A stretch of 64,000 nucleotides of DNA from Xiphydria camelus (GCA_963678675.1 OY783191.1:24200955-24264954), one strand, 5' to 3'; numbered from the stretch's first letter, positions 11,771-24,176 are shown. Translations and numbers: made by a program. The notes: generated from the sequence alone by a model not told the origin.

Positions 11771-12573
11771 CCCTTTCAGTCACGAATTTTTTTTGATCAG
11801 GTGAAAAATATTTGATTAGTGGTTTTGGATCACTGAAGCTACTATAAATACATTTAACTTGAAAATCTGATCTTTTTTTGCCTTTTGACAAAATGATGAC
11901 GTACAACTTCAAAAAAATAATTTGACAAAATATATAAAATGTCTGGCGTACTTACTATGTAAACTTATAATATCACTTATAAATTTTCGAAATTTACAGA
12001 AACCGATATTTAAAACAGTTTGATGACATACAAATTTAAGAAAATTCTGACCGTGTTTACAGTACTTCTGAACACGTTGTGGGAGTCAATGTAGAAATTG
12101 GTTACAAGTCTTATCAACTTTTAACAAATGGAGCCAAATGTGATTAACGCACTTCAAATGGGATGCCATTAGTTGCCTACATCGTGTTTTAGTGGCAAAA
12201 CGCAATATAATCCGCATAAACGGAGTTAACCCTTTCACTCACGAATTTTTATTGTTACAGCTATACAATTGACAATGTATATTCCAGCTGTTCGATGCTT
12301 TAGATTTTAATTTTTCTGATTAAAAAAAATTTTTTTTCATAAATTTAATTTTTTTTGGTTTATTTATAAATTTAATTTTTAATTTTTATGGCTATATATG
12401 TCTTATACGTTCGTTACAATGCCCACGAATGTACTTCTTGTGAACAAACGGTAAAAATTCTAATTTATGACCTTATATATGTACATTAATCTACATGTCC
12501 ACATTTGTGGACACCGTGAGCGAAAGGGTTAAGATTCTGATGTCGTCAATTGACGACGCAGTGACCGAAAGGG
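11771..12573. mobile_element. piggyBac-type MITE, outer
   Basis: The termini CCCTTTCAGTCAC and CCCTTTCGGTCAC (inverse at the right end) are each flanked by TTAA at 11767-11770 and 12574-12577. TTAA targets with CCC-starting ends are typical of the piggyBac superfamily. No transposase is present, so it would need an enzyme from elsewhere. A second element of the same type is nested within it. Confidence 0.75.
12230..12528. mobile_element. piggyBac-type MITE, inner (nested)
   Basis: The termini CCCTTTCACTCACG and CCCTTTCGCTCACG (inverse) are flanked by TTAA at 12226-12229 and 12529-12532. The element is 299 bp and sits wholly within the 803-bp outer element. It is close enough in sequence at its ends to be served by the same transposase. 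Confidence 0.78.
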
Positions 12574-12890
12574 TTAAAAAGCTCGTTTAAGCTCTCGGCT
12601 TAGCAGATTAAAAAAAAACTTTTTTCGTGAAGATGGCCCCCCCATATTGAACGTTTTCAATTTTTCAGGCTGCAATCGTTTGTTAGTCGTTTGTTGGTGC
12701 TTATTAGTCCGGTTCCGACGTTTGTTGGTGCCCTGATGTATCAAATATTGATAAACAAATTTGTTCTTTTAATTCTGGAAAAACGACGCACCAACAAATG
12801 TCGAGACCGGATCAAAAAATAGCAATAAACGACCAACAAACGATTTGAGGCTGAAAAGCACAAAAAAATCCATTATACAACTTCACTACT

Positions 12891-13400
12891 ATTTGTTTAT
12901 TAAAATCTGATACATTAACACACCAACAAACGTCGGGATCTAACCAAAAATATCAACAAACAACCAATAATTTATTGAACCCCGAAAAACTGAAAAAAAT
13001 CCAACGTACAACCTCATGACCCATTTGTTTATTAAAATTTGACACATTAGGGCACCAACAAATGTCAGGACTGAACCAACAAACATCAACAAACGACCAA
13101 CAAACTATAGAAGCCCGAAAAACTGGAAAAAATACAACATACAATTTCATGACCCATTTATTTATTAAAATTTTACACATTAGGGCATCGACGAATATCG
13201 GGACCGAACTAACAAGCACCAATAAATGACCAACAAACGATTACAGCCTGAAAAACTGAAAAAAGCTAATGTACAACCTCACGACCCATTTGTTTATTAA
13301 AATTTGATACATCAGGGCACCAACAAACGTCGGAACAGGAGTAAAGAGCACCAATAAACGACCAACAAATGATTGACGCGAAAAAAATTGTTTAATATAA
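12891..13400 (+). repeat. 132-bp minisatellite
   Basis: A unit containing ATTTGTTTATTAAAAT and CACCAACAAACGTCGG recurs with starts at 12891, 13023, 13156 and 13288, spaced 132-133 bp. Degenerate pieces with ACCAACAAACG extend from about 12660 to 13500, some in the inverse orientation at the left. The open frame on the minus strand here is a translation of the repeat. Confidence 0.8.
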
Positions 13401-13499
13401 CAAAATTAATTTTTTAAATTCTGGACAAACGACGTACCAACAAACATCGAGAATGGACTAACAAATAACAACGGACTACCAATAAATGATTGCAGCAAA

Positions 13500-14118
13500 A
13501 AAAAATTAGAAAATATAATATAGGGGGACAAACTTCATTGAGGTATGTACTTGCGTGGCATATCCCGCATACTTTCGAGTGCTACACGGATCTGCAATGA
13601 AATTAGGCGTGGACTGCCGAACGCATGAACCCAATAGCGAGTGAACTATCTCTCAGCTTACTCCTCCCTCATTGTACTAGTTAGTGAGCTATCGAGTACG
13701 CTACAAAGGTATACACAATAACGGTGTAGCATTACGCACTATTCTAGCGAATAAAATTAACAGTACTTATAAATCAGAGTCGGATCAGTGTTACGCATTT
13801 TCCGCAATTTCATGACGCGTGACTTCGTAAGCTGTCGGGTTTAAAGTACATGCGTGTGTACGTATGTATACATGTACGTCTATAGATAGGCAGCGCTGCT
13901 GCATCCACGGGCGAATGTAGATTTATCGAGCGCGATATGGTTCGGTAGAACAGGAAAGGGGCGGAATTGCAATCGAACTGAAGCTGAGTGATTCTCAAAC
14001 CGGTAATGGTCAGAGCTTCTCCCAAATAGACTCTTTAACCGGGTTACGAGTCGGGTAGAAATATTTCACTCTACATCTGAATTTCCTTCCCAATTGCTGT
14101 GCTTTGCTGTAAATTATA
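13500..14118. other. No feature recognised
   Basis: Short open frames occur on the minus strand but none resembles a known family. No inverted repeat was found. Confidence 0.4.
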
Positions 14119-14857
14119 CCCCCCACAAAAACAGATTCTCTCTGTAAAGAAAAGGCGGCATGTTCATTCAGTGCCAACAAAAATTGATACCTACGTAAAA
14201 TACTCTCCAAAAAAGATTTGAAATCAATTAAGATCGCCATGTTCAAGATTTATATATAAAAAGTAAAAGGCATCATTTGAAAGGAAAATTATTGTAAATC
14301 AATTTACTAAAAAATTCGACTAAAGAATTTATTAAAAAAATTTAATAAAAAAGAACTTACCGCGTTTAAGTTTTCATCTTTTGTCCACTATACCGAATAA
14401 TTGGTAGTGCTTGGACGGTGCTAGAGTAATTCATAAATTGCACTACCGAAGTCAAATTCAGAGAAATTCAAAAGGCCCCCGCCTGATTGGTTTCCCGTGC
14501 GACATTCGGTATACTGGTGGTATCATATAAGTGTATGAATTTATTTAAAATCATAAGTGCATAAACATCGAGTATAATTCTGTCTGAATTTTTTATTTTG
14601 AAGGAAAAAAACGCGGCAAGTTCTTTTTTATTAATTTTTTAAATAAATTCTTTAGTCGAATTTTTTAGAGTAACTTGATTTACAATAATTTTCCTTTCAA
14701 ATGATGCCTTTTACTTTTTATATATAAATCTTGAACATGGCGATCTTAATTGATTTCAAATCTTTTTTAGAGAGTATTTTACGTAGGTATCAATTTTTGT
14801 TGGCACTGAATGAACATGCCGCCTTTTTTTTTACAGAGAATCTGTTTTTGTGGGGGG
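14119..14857. mobile_element. Foldback with CCCCCCACAAAAACAG ends, copy 1
   Basis: The arms of about 250 bp start CCCCCCACAAAAACAG and end with the inverse. They include GGCGGCATGTTCATTCAGTG and AATCAATTAAGATCGCCATG. A second copy is at 37241-37972. Right-flanking sequence is also shared by the two copies (from ACTTTTTGGAATTTATTCATG), so the true element is longer on that side or the unit was duplicated together with its flank. Confidence 0.75.
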
Positions 14858-15049
14858 ATTTCATTACTTTTTGGAATTTATTCATGAGGAGAATACATAC
14901 ATGTAGAAGAATAGCTTTCTATTACCACAAAATTAAAGTCTCACGTTTTATACCGATACGAGCCAATTAATTATAACCACTTACTTACTTTTGATTTATT
15001 CTCCTGATATTTTGAAAGGGATTTATAGACCAGAGAGCCCTTATATTTT

Positions 15050-15395
15050 TCACTTTGCCTTAGTATTTTGAAGAAATATCACATATACCGCTTTCGAATT
15101 TACAGGCCATCGGATTTTTCTTAAATTTTGGTCGTCTACAGAAATCCATGAAGACGTTTTACCTTCAACTCTCTCTAAGTATACTCTTCCAATGACCATG
15201 ACGAATTGTTTCATCACATGTAAAGATACCACTTATGACAGTATATATGTTGTTACACATATTAACTCGAGACGTTGGAATAGTTTTAAGAAATCCTTTT
15301 GCATGCACCGCTGAAATTTCGCCCTTACTCATAAATAAATTTAATGTAATTATTACTACATCATTTACAGCTTCGATGCTGACCTTACGACTCAT
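15050..15395 (-). pseudogene. Possible degenerate mariner transposase fragment
   Basis: Two overlapping minus-strand frames give text reminiscent of the middle of a mariner transposase: a CDETIRHGHWKS segment recalls the GDETW motif, followed by SSWISVDDQ and an aliphatic stretch before a stop. The frames are not continuous, so any gene is broken. The resemblance is weak and judged by eye only. Confidence 0.25.
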
Positions 15396-15476
15396 TTCAA
15401 TCCGAGTAGAAAATTCATTGCAAATATCATCATAAACATGCCAATGCGAATAAAAATCATCTATTAACTGTTGCAG

Positions 15477-15586
15477 TTCAAGTATTCCGTTGTGGTGGGG
15501 GTCCTGATTGGTCTACTCGCAAAGATGCGTATACGTTTCTTAGCGAGTAGACCAATCAGGACCCCCGCCGCAACGGAATACTTGAA
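15477..15586. mobile_element. Near-perfect 44-bp-stem hairpin
   Basis: Arms 15477-15520 and 15543-15586 pair at 42 of 44 positions, and the two exceptions would be G-U pairs in RNA. The 22-base loop includes GTATAC. A partial third copy of the arm (CCTGATTGGTCT) follows directly at 15587. No open frame is meaningful here. Confidence 0.8.
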
Positions 15587-15721
15587 CCTGATTGGTCTCT
15601 TCGTTAAGTTGCGTACACGCAAAGATACGAGTGACTCGAGAAAGGCCCCCCTGATCTCCCGGTAGCTGTCAAATCATGCATGTAACCTCGAAATCAAGTG
15701 TACAAGTGATAAGATAATTAT

Positions 15722-17245
15722 ACGGGTTTCTTTGGTGAGTTTCCCCAAGTGTTTAAAGTAGTTACTCCATTATTGTAATCCAATTTTATTGTATCCCTTA
15801 TTTTTCTGCCACGACTTTGATTGTTGATAGTTGATGGATCAGCCAATAAATTTGATTTCTATTCACTATCAACTATCAAAGTCCTGGCAGAAAAATAAGG
15901 GATACAATGGAATTGGATTACAGTAATGTAGTAACTACTTTATTATTATTTTTTCTTTATCGATATAGTCCCTCTTTCGTATTATACTATTCCACAAGTT
16001 CGAATTTATATACCGACCTGTCAAACGTGAAGTGTAAATATACCTCACTTTTGTCTCATTAAGTATTACTGCAGACTCTGACATGTCATCTCGTACAGGT
16101 GCAACCGAAGAGGACCTAGCTCGTGTCCTGTCCGTAAAAAGATGACTCGATGGACATCGGAGAATATCAGACTTGTCACCGAGCGCCTATTACCCATGGT
16201 ACATTTATTGCAATATGCGCTTTTCGTTTCAATTATTCCTGCTTTAAATAACTTTCACTTCTTTCAAAGTATTTACCTTGTACAAACTGTTCATCGTAGG
16301 GTGCAGCGATCAATGATTGTGACTAATCGTAGACAAATTATTCCTGCGATGATATTCCAGTTGCAAGCATACACTAGCAAGTCAGCTTACAGCATCCGAT
16401 GTTTAGTATCAACTTTACCTCTTTTGGAACACCCATCACCTGAGCATAATCACGATTACGTTAATGTTAATCGCAGAATAGACCGTGAGCTCGGGCACAT
16501 TATCGCATTAGTAGTTCGGTACACCGAATTCCTTTTTAGTTTTAATAGACGAACTTGTCTACGACGAGTCGCTATTATCAATCTCTGCCACCTACCACGA
16601 ACAGTTCAAAAAAGGTTATTAGCTTGAAAGAAGTAAAAGTTATTTAACGCTGGAATAGTTGAAAGGAGAAACGCGTATTGCAATTAATGTACCGTGGGAT
16701 ATAGGTGCTCGGTGACAAGTCTGACATTCTCCAATGTCCATCGAGTCATCTTTTTGTGGACAGGACACGAGCTAGATCCTCTTCGGTTGCACCTGTACGA
16801 AATGACAAGTCAAAAAATCATGAGTCTTCATGAACATCTTCTTACCTACTCGTTCTGCAGTAATACTTAATGAAATAAAAGTGAGGTACATGTACACTTC
16901 ACGTTGTTTGACAGGTCGGTATATAAATTCGAACTTGTGTGGGATAGTATGATACGAATGATGATGAGAGGAAATATATATCGATAAAGAAAAAATAATA
17001 ATAAAGTAGTTACTACATTACTGTAATCCAATTCCATTGTATCCCTTATTTTTCTGCCGCGACTGATTGTTGATAGTGAATAAAAATTAAATTTATTGGC
17101 TGATCCATCCACTATCAGCAATCAAAGTCGTGGCAGAAAAATAAGGGATACAATGGAATTACAATAATGGAGTAACTACTTTATTATTATTTTTTCTTTA
17201 TTTATATATTTCCTCTTTCGTATTATACTATCACAAGTTCCAATT
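15722..17245. mobile_element. Large palindrome built from repeats B and C
   Basis: The outer arms are repeat B (CTTATTTTTCTGCCACGACT, TCGATATATT and TGACAGGTCGGTATATAAAT). The inner arms are repeat C (CATCTCGTACAGGTGCAACC and GATGACTCGATGGACATC, with inverses at 16700-16800). Repeat C alone, without B, surrounds the foldback at 38.4-40.6 kb, so B and C are separable modules. The 161-codon frame at 16142-16627 crosses the centre and resembles nothing known. Confidence 0.65.
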
Positions 17246-17263
17246 TATATATCGACCTGTCAA

Positions 17264-17440
17264 GCATGACCCGTGTGGAAATGTTCATTGGGCCCCAATT
17301 GAGGCCCATTTGGGCTGCCCAATTACTATTTGGGCGCCAATTGGGCTTTCGTTGGGCTTGTAACGCTCCGCTCAACCTATGCCCAATTTGGGCCGCCCAA
17401 TTGGGCCCCAATTGGGCAACCCTATTTATGCCCAATCAAC
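17264..17440. repeat. TTGGGC-rich palindromic repeat D, small copy
   Basis: It starts CCGTGTGGAAATG and consists of alternating TTGGGC and GCCCAA motifs. Matching copies are at 23625-23810 and in the arms of the 22.8-28.0 kb element. Confidence 0.65.
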
Positions 17441-17805
17441 CTGAAATGTTACTTTTAATGAATAATAAGATTAATAATGAATAATAAGATTAATAATAAT
17501 TAATAAGATTTTATATTTTCTCATAAAATGTACAAAAGTAAAATATAAACGTATTCAAGCGGAACAATGATTGATACAAATCATACGCGCGGGTTTTCTT
17601 AGTTTTTCATAAGTACAATTTAAGAATTTTCTATTTTCATATTTTATAGATTTATATGCAAGGGGGATTAGGGTGCGATTAATAATGTAAAAGGCCAAGG
17701 CCATACAGTAAGAAATAATAATAATATACACGTATTCTTCAGTTTTTAGGGCTCTATCATACACTATATACACTACACTACATACACTATATTTATTTAA
17801 ATATA

Positions 17806-18504
17806 CAGGGTGTTACTTAATGATAGGCCGTAATTGCAAGGGCACATTACTGAATCTATTTCCAGTAGAAAAGTTCATATTAACATGTGTCCTAAAATGT
17901 CTGATTTTCAAGATACAGGACGTCAAAATTAAAAAAAAATCGGTTTTTTTTAATAATATCTCAAAGATCCTTGTGCCGATTTTGTTGACATTTGGCACTG
18001 TTGTTTATTATAATAAGATGTTAAGTTAACACTAACTAGAAGATAATTATGAGTTCCAGTGGCGTCCCGGGGGACAGTCTCACGAATAATATCTTTTTTC
18101 TTCAAAAACGAAGTGAGGTACGAAATAATGTGAAAAGACAAAAAAGTTGTATTTTTAGCTGCTTAATCTGAAAAAAATATAAAATTTTTTAAAAAGTCAG
18201 TGGTGTACACTTTTTTGTCAATATTATTCGTGAGATTGTCCCCCGGGACGCCACTGGAACTCATAATTATCTTCTAGTTAGTGGTAACTTAGCGTCTTAT
18301 TACAATAAACAACAGTGCCAAATGTCAACAAAATCGGCACGAGGATTGTTGAGATATTATTAAAGTACCGATTTTTTTTAAAACTGACGTCCTGTATCTT
18401 GAAAACCAGACATTTTAGGAAACATGTTAATATGAACTTTTCTACTGGAAATTGATTCAGTAATGTGCCCTTGCAATTACGGCCTATCATTAAGTAACAC
18501 CCTG
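17806..18504. mobile_element. 699-bp foldback with CAGGGTGTTACTT ends, copy 1
   Basis: CAGGGTGTTACTTAATGATA at the left and its inverse at the right are flanked by TA. The second copy is at 24177-24871 and has lost two bases at its left tip. The interior also pairs around TCCAGTGGCGTCCCGGGGGA and its inverse. Confidence 0.8.
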
Positions 18505-18565
18505 TATATACACTATGCAAAAAAACAAGCTCGAAGTCGTGAGCAGACCGGGCAAGCTAAAAATG

Positions 18566-18766
18566 GCGCGTTGCCACGAGTCGACTCAAGTCGAACGATT
18601 TGGTAGTTCGACCGTAGTCGACTTAAAATTTCTTTCTTATTAGTCGAATCGCATGAAGTCGCAAGACGAGCTACTTCGTTCGATTCGACTAATAACAAAG
18701 AAATGTTACGTCGACTACGATCGAACTACCAAGTCGTTCGACTTGAGTCGACTCGTGGCAACGCGC
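18566..18766. mobile_element. GTCGACTC hairpin, copy 1
   Basis: GCGCGTTGCCACGAGTCGAC and its inverse close a 200-bp hairpin full of GTCGA motifs. The second copy is at about 24936-25140. Confidence 0.7.
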
Positions 18767-19161
18767 TTTAAAAGACTAAAAACTACTCGCTGCAGCTACT
18801 CGTTCTCGCGCCGTCGTCTGTCGTATTCTCGCCCCCGGCGTTGCCACCTCGGCTTCACGGATGCCACGCTCCGCGTTGGACTTCCCTGCCTTCTCGTCGT
18901 CCTCCGTCCCAGTCCCTTGCATTAGCCAAAGGCGATATAATGGCCTCGATGGGTGCCTTCTCTGAAGAAGGGACTTCCTTGCTGCTCCTTCGAGTTACGG
19001 CATCTGACAAAAAACATTACAAAATGATGTATCGCAATCATTACTTTGAACGGTTTTTACTTCGTAAATATATTTCAAAAACAATAATTTACATGAAAAA
19101 ATATTAATTACTCTCACCTATTATACACCGATGGAGCCTGAACTATTTAAGGAGAAACTTG

Positions 19162-19446
19162 CTAGACTAAAATTTGTAATATATGGACGTGCGTCATTTT
19201 AAATGGATGAAAATTTTCATCCTTCAAAATCCTCCCAACCGTGGACTTGCTGATTCTAACCTCTGTTGCCACAGCTCGAATACTCGTTCGTGGGTTATTC
19301 CTTATTCTTTCTAGCACAGCATCGATATTTTGCTGCACCTGTATTCTTCTGGGACTTCCTAAAATAATTATAAAAACAATATATAATTCAGCCTTGACAA
19401 ATACAATCTTATCGAGCTGTACCTTATCGAGGCGATCTTTCGACAT
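19162..19446 (-). pseudogene. Captured mariner-type HTH exon, copy 1
   Basis: The 94-residue minus frame contains a helix-turn-helix of the Tc1/mariner N-terminal type: a VQQNIDAVLERIRNNPRTS stretch, then IRAVATEV and RISKSTVGRILKDENFHPF. In that family this domain binds the transposon ends. The coding match starts just after an apparent splice acceptor (TTATTTTAG), so a single exon seems to have been captured. The rest of the transposase, with its catalytic residues, is absent. Confidence 0.6.
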
Positions 19447-20227
19447 AATGATTCCAAAACGTTTTTATCGAGAAATATATATTTCTAACATATACGGTAG
19501 TGTTCACGAATATTGTAAAATATCGCAGGAATGTTACATAAAAGTTACTTGCAAAAACGTGCTTTGTAGGGTGTAAAAATGATGATATTTTATAATATAA
19601 TTTCCATCGTTACACCAGAAGCGAGGAAGATTTAAAATAAAAGTGAGGTACATATACACTTCATGTTTGACAGGTCGGTATATAAATTGGAACTTGTGAT
19701 ATTATAATACGAAAGAGGAAATATATCGATAAAGAAAAAATAATAAAATAGTTACTCCATTATTGTAATCCAATTCCATTGTATCCCTTATTTTTCTGCC
19801 ACGACTTTGATTGTTGATAGTGAAGAAAAATCAAATTTATTGGTTGATCCATCCACTATCAACAATCAAAGTCGTGGCAGAAAAATAAGGGATCCAATGG
19901 AATTAGATTACAATAATGGGGAGTAACTATTTGATTATTTTTTCTTTATCGATATTTCTTCTTTCGTATTATACTATCACAAGTTCCAATTTATATACCG
20001 ACCTGTCAAACGTGAAGTGTATATGTACCTCACTTTTATTTCAAATCTTCTTCGCTTCTGGTGTAACGATGGAAATTATATTATAAAATATCATCATTTA
20101 CACCCTACAAAGCACGTTTTTGCAAGTAACTTTTCTGTAACATTCCTGCGATATTTTACAATATTCGTGAACACTACCGTATATGTTAGAAATATATATT
20201 TCTCGATAAAAACGTTTTGGAATCATT

Positions 20228-20530
20228 GTGTCGAAAGATCGCCTCGATAAGGTACAGCTCGATAAGATTGTATTTGTCAAGGCTGAATTATATATTGTTT
20301 TTATAATTATTTTAGGAAGTCCCAGAAGAATACAGGTGCAGCAAAATATCGAGTCTGTGCTAGAAAGAATAAGGAATAGCCCTCGAATGAATATTCGGGC
20401 TGTGGCAACAGAGGTTAGAATCAGCAAGTCTACGGTTGGAAGGATATTGAAGGATGAAAATTTTCATCCATTCAAAGTGACGCACATCCATGCACACGAG
20501 GCAGCAGATCCAGCTCGCCAAATGAACTAA
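20228..20530 (+). pseudogene. Captured mariner-type HTH exon, copy 2
   Basis: This is the inverted partner of copy 1, 100 residues, with the same VQQNI, VATEVRISKSTVGRIL and KDENFHPF motifs and a few substitutions. It ends soon after the HTH. A truncated further copy begins near 21110 and breaks off at about 21190. Confidence 0.6.
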
Positions 20531-21503
20531 TCCAACTGGTTCTTGGAACAACAAGTGGATCATCCCTCGTTCGAAAGAAATCCCCTCGGGTTCGCATTCG
20601 ATTTAGAGTCCTGGATAGAATTGGGCAGCATTATTTCTGTAACAAATTATAAATAACACAATTTTATCCAGCATTTCACTATTTAAAATATACCGAACTT
20701 ACTCTACATAGAAATTAAGGAACTATATTAATCTGAGTTAACCTTTCTATAGATAATAACGACAGAATTATTAAAAATGATATATCTCCTCTTTCGTATT
20801 ATACTATCACAAGTTTCAATGTATATACCGACCTGTCAAACGTGAAGTGTACATGTACCTCACTTCTATTTCATCTCTTCTTCGCCTCGGATGTAAAGAT
20901 GGAAATTATAAAATATCATCATTTACACCTCAAGAAGTACGTTTTTGCAAGTAACTTTTCTGTAACATTCCTGCAATATTTTACAATATTCGTGAACACT
21001 ACCGTATATATTAACGTTTCGGAATCATTATGTCGAAAGATCTCGATAAGATACAGCTCGATAAGATTGTACTTGCTCGGGCTGAATTATATGGGGTTTT
21101 TATAATTATTTTAGGAAGTCCCAGAAGAATACAGGTGCAGCAAAATATCGATGCTGTGATAGAAAGAATAAGGAATAACCCTCGAACCCCCTAATCGGTA
21201 TCAATGATTCCCAATTGACCGTCGTTACACCAGAGACGAAGAAGAGATGAAATAGAAGTGAGGTACGTGTACACACTTCAGGTTTGACAGGTCTGGTATA
21301 AATTGGAACTTGTGATAGTACGAAAGAGGAAATATATCGATAGAGAAAAAATAATGATAAAGTAATTACTTGATTATTGTGATCTAATTCCATTGCATCT
21401 CCTATTTTTCTGCCACGGCTTGTTGATGGAGAAGAAAAACCATTGATTTGTCCCGTGCTCGTATGACGCTGAAAACAAAAAATAGAATATTCACAAAGAT
21501 ATA

Positions 21504-22324
21504 CCGCATGTCCTATCGCCAACCGCGCAGGTGAGCTCCGACCTGAATTCTTGACTTCGGCAGTATTTATGGTACAGTTAGAGTGGGCTTCAGACGAGTG
21601 CGCTGCATAAGAACGAAAAGTGTTGACCGCTCTTCTAATAGCTGTCAATTCGGGAGATCGAAGCGTTTCGTGTAACCTCAAAATCGTAAAGTTTTGAATT
21701 AGTAGTGAATAATTTGTAGAAGTGATGAGAAATAATCATAAATAATCTTCCGAATTGTGACACCTTAGGTATCGCTCACGCCACTTCGTAAAACTACTTC
21801 CTAGACACGCGCGGTGCTAGCGCGGAAATAATTTCTGAAACAAATAGGCACACACACATGAGGCGTGTAATTCTGTTGGACATCGAAAAAACTCGAATGA
21901 TTGTTAACTCTCACTTCTGAACATTACTTACCATTTATTCAAAGATTCACGATTTCGAGCTTATACTTCGATCTCCCGAATTGATAGCCATCGGGAGATC
22001 AGACGTTTCACACTTTTCGTAAGAACGCAGCGTAAGAGCGAAAAGCGTCGTCTGATTTCCCGATGGCTGTCAATTCGGTAGATTATTTATGATTATTTCT
22101 CATCACTTCTACAAATTATTCACTACTAATTCAAAACTTTACGATTTTGAGGTTACACGAAACGCTTCGATCTCCCGAATTGACAGCTATTAGAAGAGCA
22201 GTCGACACTTTTCGTTCTTATGCAGTGCACTCGTCTGAAGCCCACTCTAACTGTACCATAAATACTGCCGAAGTCAAGAATTCAGGTCGCAGCTCACCTG
22301 CGCGGTTGGCCATAGGACATGCGG
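21504..22324. mobile_element. MITE A, copy 1 (821 bp, TA duplication)
   Basis: The termini CCGCATGTCCTATCGCCAAC and the near inverse are flanked by TA at 21502-21503 and 22325-22326. Long arms include GACTTCGGCAGTATTTATGG and CAATTCGGGAGATCGAAGCG. The matching segment near 27101 has the flanks joined with no insert, confirming both boundaries. The 191-codon minus frame at 21106-21681 is arm sequence, not a gene. Confidence 0.88.
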
Positions 22325-22326
22325 TA

Positions 22327-22745
22327 CGTCCTTCATAGGCAATCAAAGTGAGGTTAGAATGGTCAGATAGAAAGTAACTTATCTGACGGCAATTCTTCTG
22401 AGATGCTGCCGTCTCCTTTCCTGCTCTGTATGCACAGGCATCCAGAGAAAAGTAGCACTGCATCCGTTCACTACCACGATTCACGATTATTAAAAAAAAA
22501 TACAAACGATTTGCAAATTACACGGAGCGTCTGTCACATTCACCACTATTCGCCAGGGCCGTCCCGAGAGAAGGGGACGTTTTCCGCCTCTCTCCAGGGC
22601 CGTACTCTTTTCCCGGGACGGCCCTGGCGAATTTCTAAACACAAAAATAGCCGTAGCGCCTAAACTAAAATAGCTAGAAAAAAAAGTCATAAAGCAAAGA
22701 TTAGAATGTTATTATCTACAACTTTCATTAAGGTCATTTTGTCGA
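22327..22745 (+). repeat. Repeat J-type arm, copy 1
   Basis: The same text in the same orientation is found at 27107-27520. It is also related to the right arm of the palindrome at 41.0-42.9 kb (GAGCGTCTGTCACATTCACC). Confidence 0.65.
22549..22632. mobile_element. Small hairpin with CAGGGCCGTCCCG ends, copy 1
   Basis: TTCGCCAGGGCCGTCCCG and its inverse form a tight hairpin with a third CAGGGCCGT in the middle. A CAGGG start is common among hAT elements, but no 8-bp duplication is clear. The second copy is at 27331-27410. Confidence 0.55.
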
Positions 22746-23391
22746 AAAAAAAAAAAATAATAAAATAATAAAAAAGCCTTTTGATTCGGTACTCTGGAGA
22801 CTCCCGTGTGGAAATCTGCCCAAGTTGGCCCAATCAGTAATTGGGCGCCAATTAGGCCCCAATTAAGCGGCCCAATTTGAATAAAATATAATAAATCGAA
22901 TAGATACAATTATTTGTTTTATTTATGTACCGGAAGTAAAAATAAATCTGGACATTTAGAACTTATTCCGAACTTTTAGTGACTGGAATTTGAGTCAGGT
23001 AATACGATGTAGTATTAGCGTTTAGTTGGGGCTACGTTGGGCAGCCCAATCAGGCCCCAACTAAGGTACTAGTTGGGCCTACGTTGGGCACCCCAATCTG
23101 GCCCCAACTAAGGTACCTAATCACTACCCTAGCAAGAAATATTGTATAATTTTTATGTTTTAATGTTGATAGCATCGCCTCAAAAACTTTACTAACTTTA
23201 TTATGATGCCATTGGTAATAAATATATAATATATTTCATTCTTTGATAATTGCATTTTTAATAATCTTTACAGCATTTTTCAAATTGAGTGGAGTAAGAT
23301 ACATATAATGATAAATTGGCCATTTCTATTACAGAATAAATAAAATTGAAATCTATTCCAAACTTTTAGTGACTGAAATTTGGGTCAGGTG

Positions 23392-23476
23392 ATACTATAT
23401 AGTATTATATATATACTATACTATATATATACTATATATATACTAATACTATATATATACTAATACTATATAGTAT
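23392..23476. repeat. ATACTATAT microsatellite
   Basis: This is an alternating run of ATACTATATAT units lying between two copies of TAGTATTAGCGTTTAGTTGG. Confidence 0.8.
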
Positions 23477-24176
23477 TAGCGTTTAGTTGGGGCTACATTG
23501 GGTACCCCAATCTGGCCCCAACTGAGGACCCTAATCACTTAGTCCAAGGCACTTATCCATTTTTACCTATGCCGCAAAAAAATCGACGAGGGTAGGGTGA
23601 TTTTTTCAGGGCTGCTTAAGGGTAGTCCGTGTGAAAATCTTCATTAGGCCCCAATTGGGGCCCAATTGGGCTGCCCAATTACTAGTTGGGCGCCAATTGG
23701 GCAGCCCAATCAGTGCCCAATTGGGCTTTCGTTGGGCTTGTAACGCTCCGCCCAACCTATGCCCAATTTGGGCCCCCCAATTGGGCCCCAATTGGGCAAC
23801 CCTATTTATGCCCAATCAACCTGAAATGTTACTTTTAATGAATAATAAGATTCATGATGAATAATAAGATTAATAATAATTAATAAGATTTTATATTTTC
23901 TCATAAAATGTACAAAAGTAAAATATAAACGTATTCAAGCGGAACAATGATTGATACAAATCATACGCGCGGGTTTTCTTAGTTTTTCATAAGTACAATT
24001 GAAGAATTTTCTATTTTCATATTTTATAGATTTATATGCAAGGGGGATTAGGGTGTGATTAATAATGTAAAAGGCCAAGGCCATACAGTAAGAAATAATA
24101 ATAATATAAACGTATTCTTCAGTTTTTAGGGCTCTATCATACACTATATACACTACACTATATTTATTTATATATA

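Larger units (their letters stand above)
17264..19600 (+). repeat. Segmental duplication, copy 1
   Basis: The order of parts (repeat D, a 220-bp segment, a CAGGGTG foldback, a GTCGACTC hairpin, a GC-rich segment, the captured HTH fragment) is repeated in the same order and orientation at 23622-26060. The copies look near-identical with small indels. A CG-rich block at 18780-18960 is part of the unit. Confidence 0.75.
19160..20532. mobile_element. 1.37-kb palindrome: HTH fragment plus repeat B, both arms
   Basis: The left arm (19160-19845) and right arm (19850-20532) are inverted copies. Each holds the captured HTH exon outside and repeat B inside, so the HTH occurs facing outward on both strands. 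Confidence 0.7.

Noticed and set aside
16142..16627. 161-codon plus-strand frame
   Set aside because: It crosses the centre of the B/C palindrome, lacks any known motif, and is broken in the other repeat C copy.
21106..21681. 191-codon minus-strand frame
   Set aside because: It joins MITE A arm sequence to repeat B text and crosses the insertion boundary, so it postdates the insertion and is not a gene.
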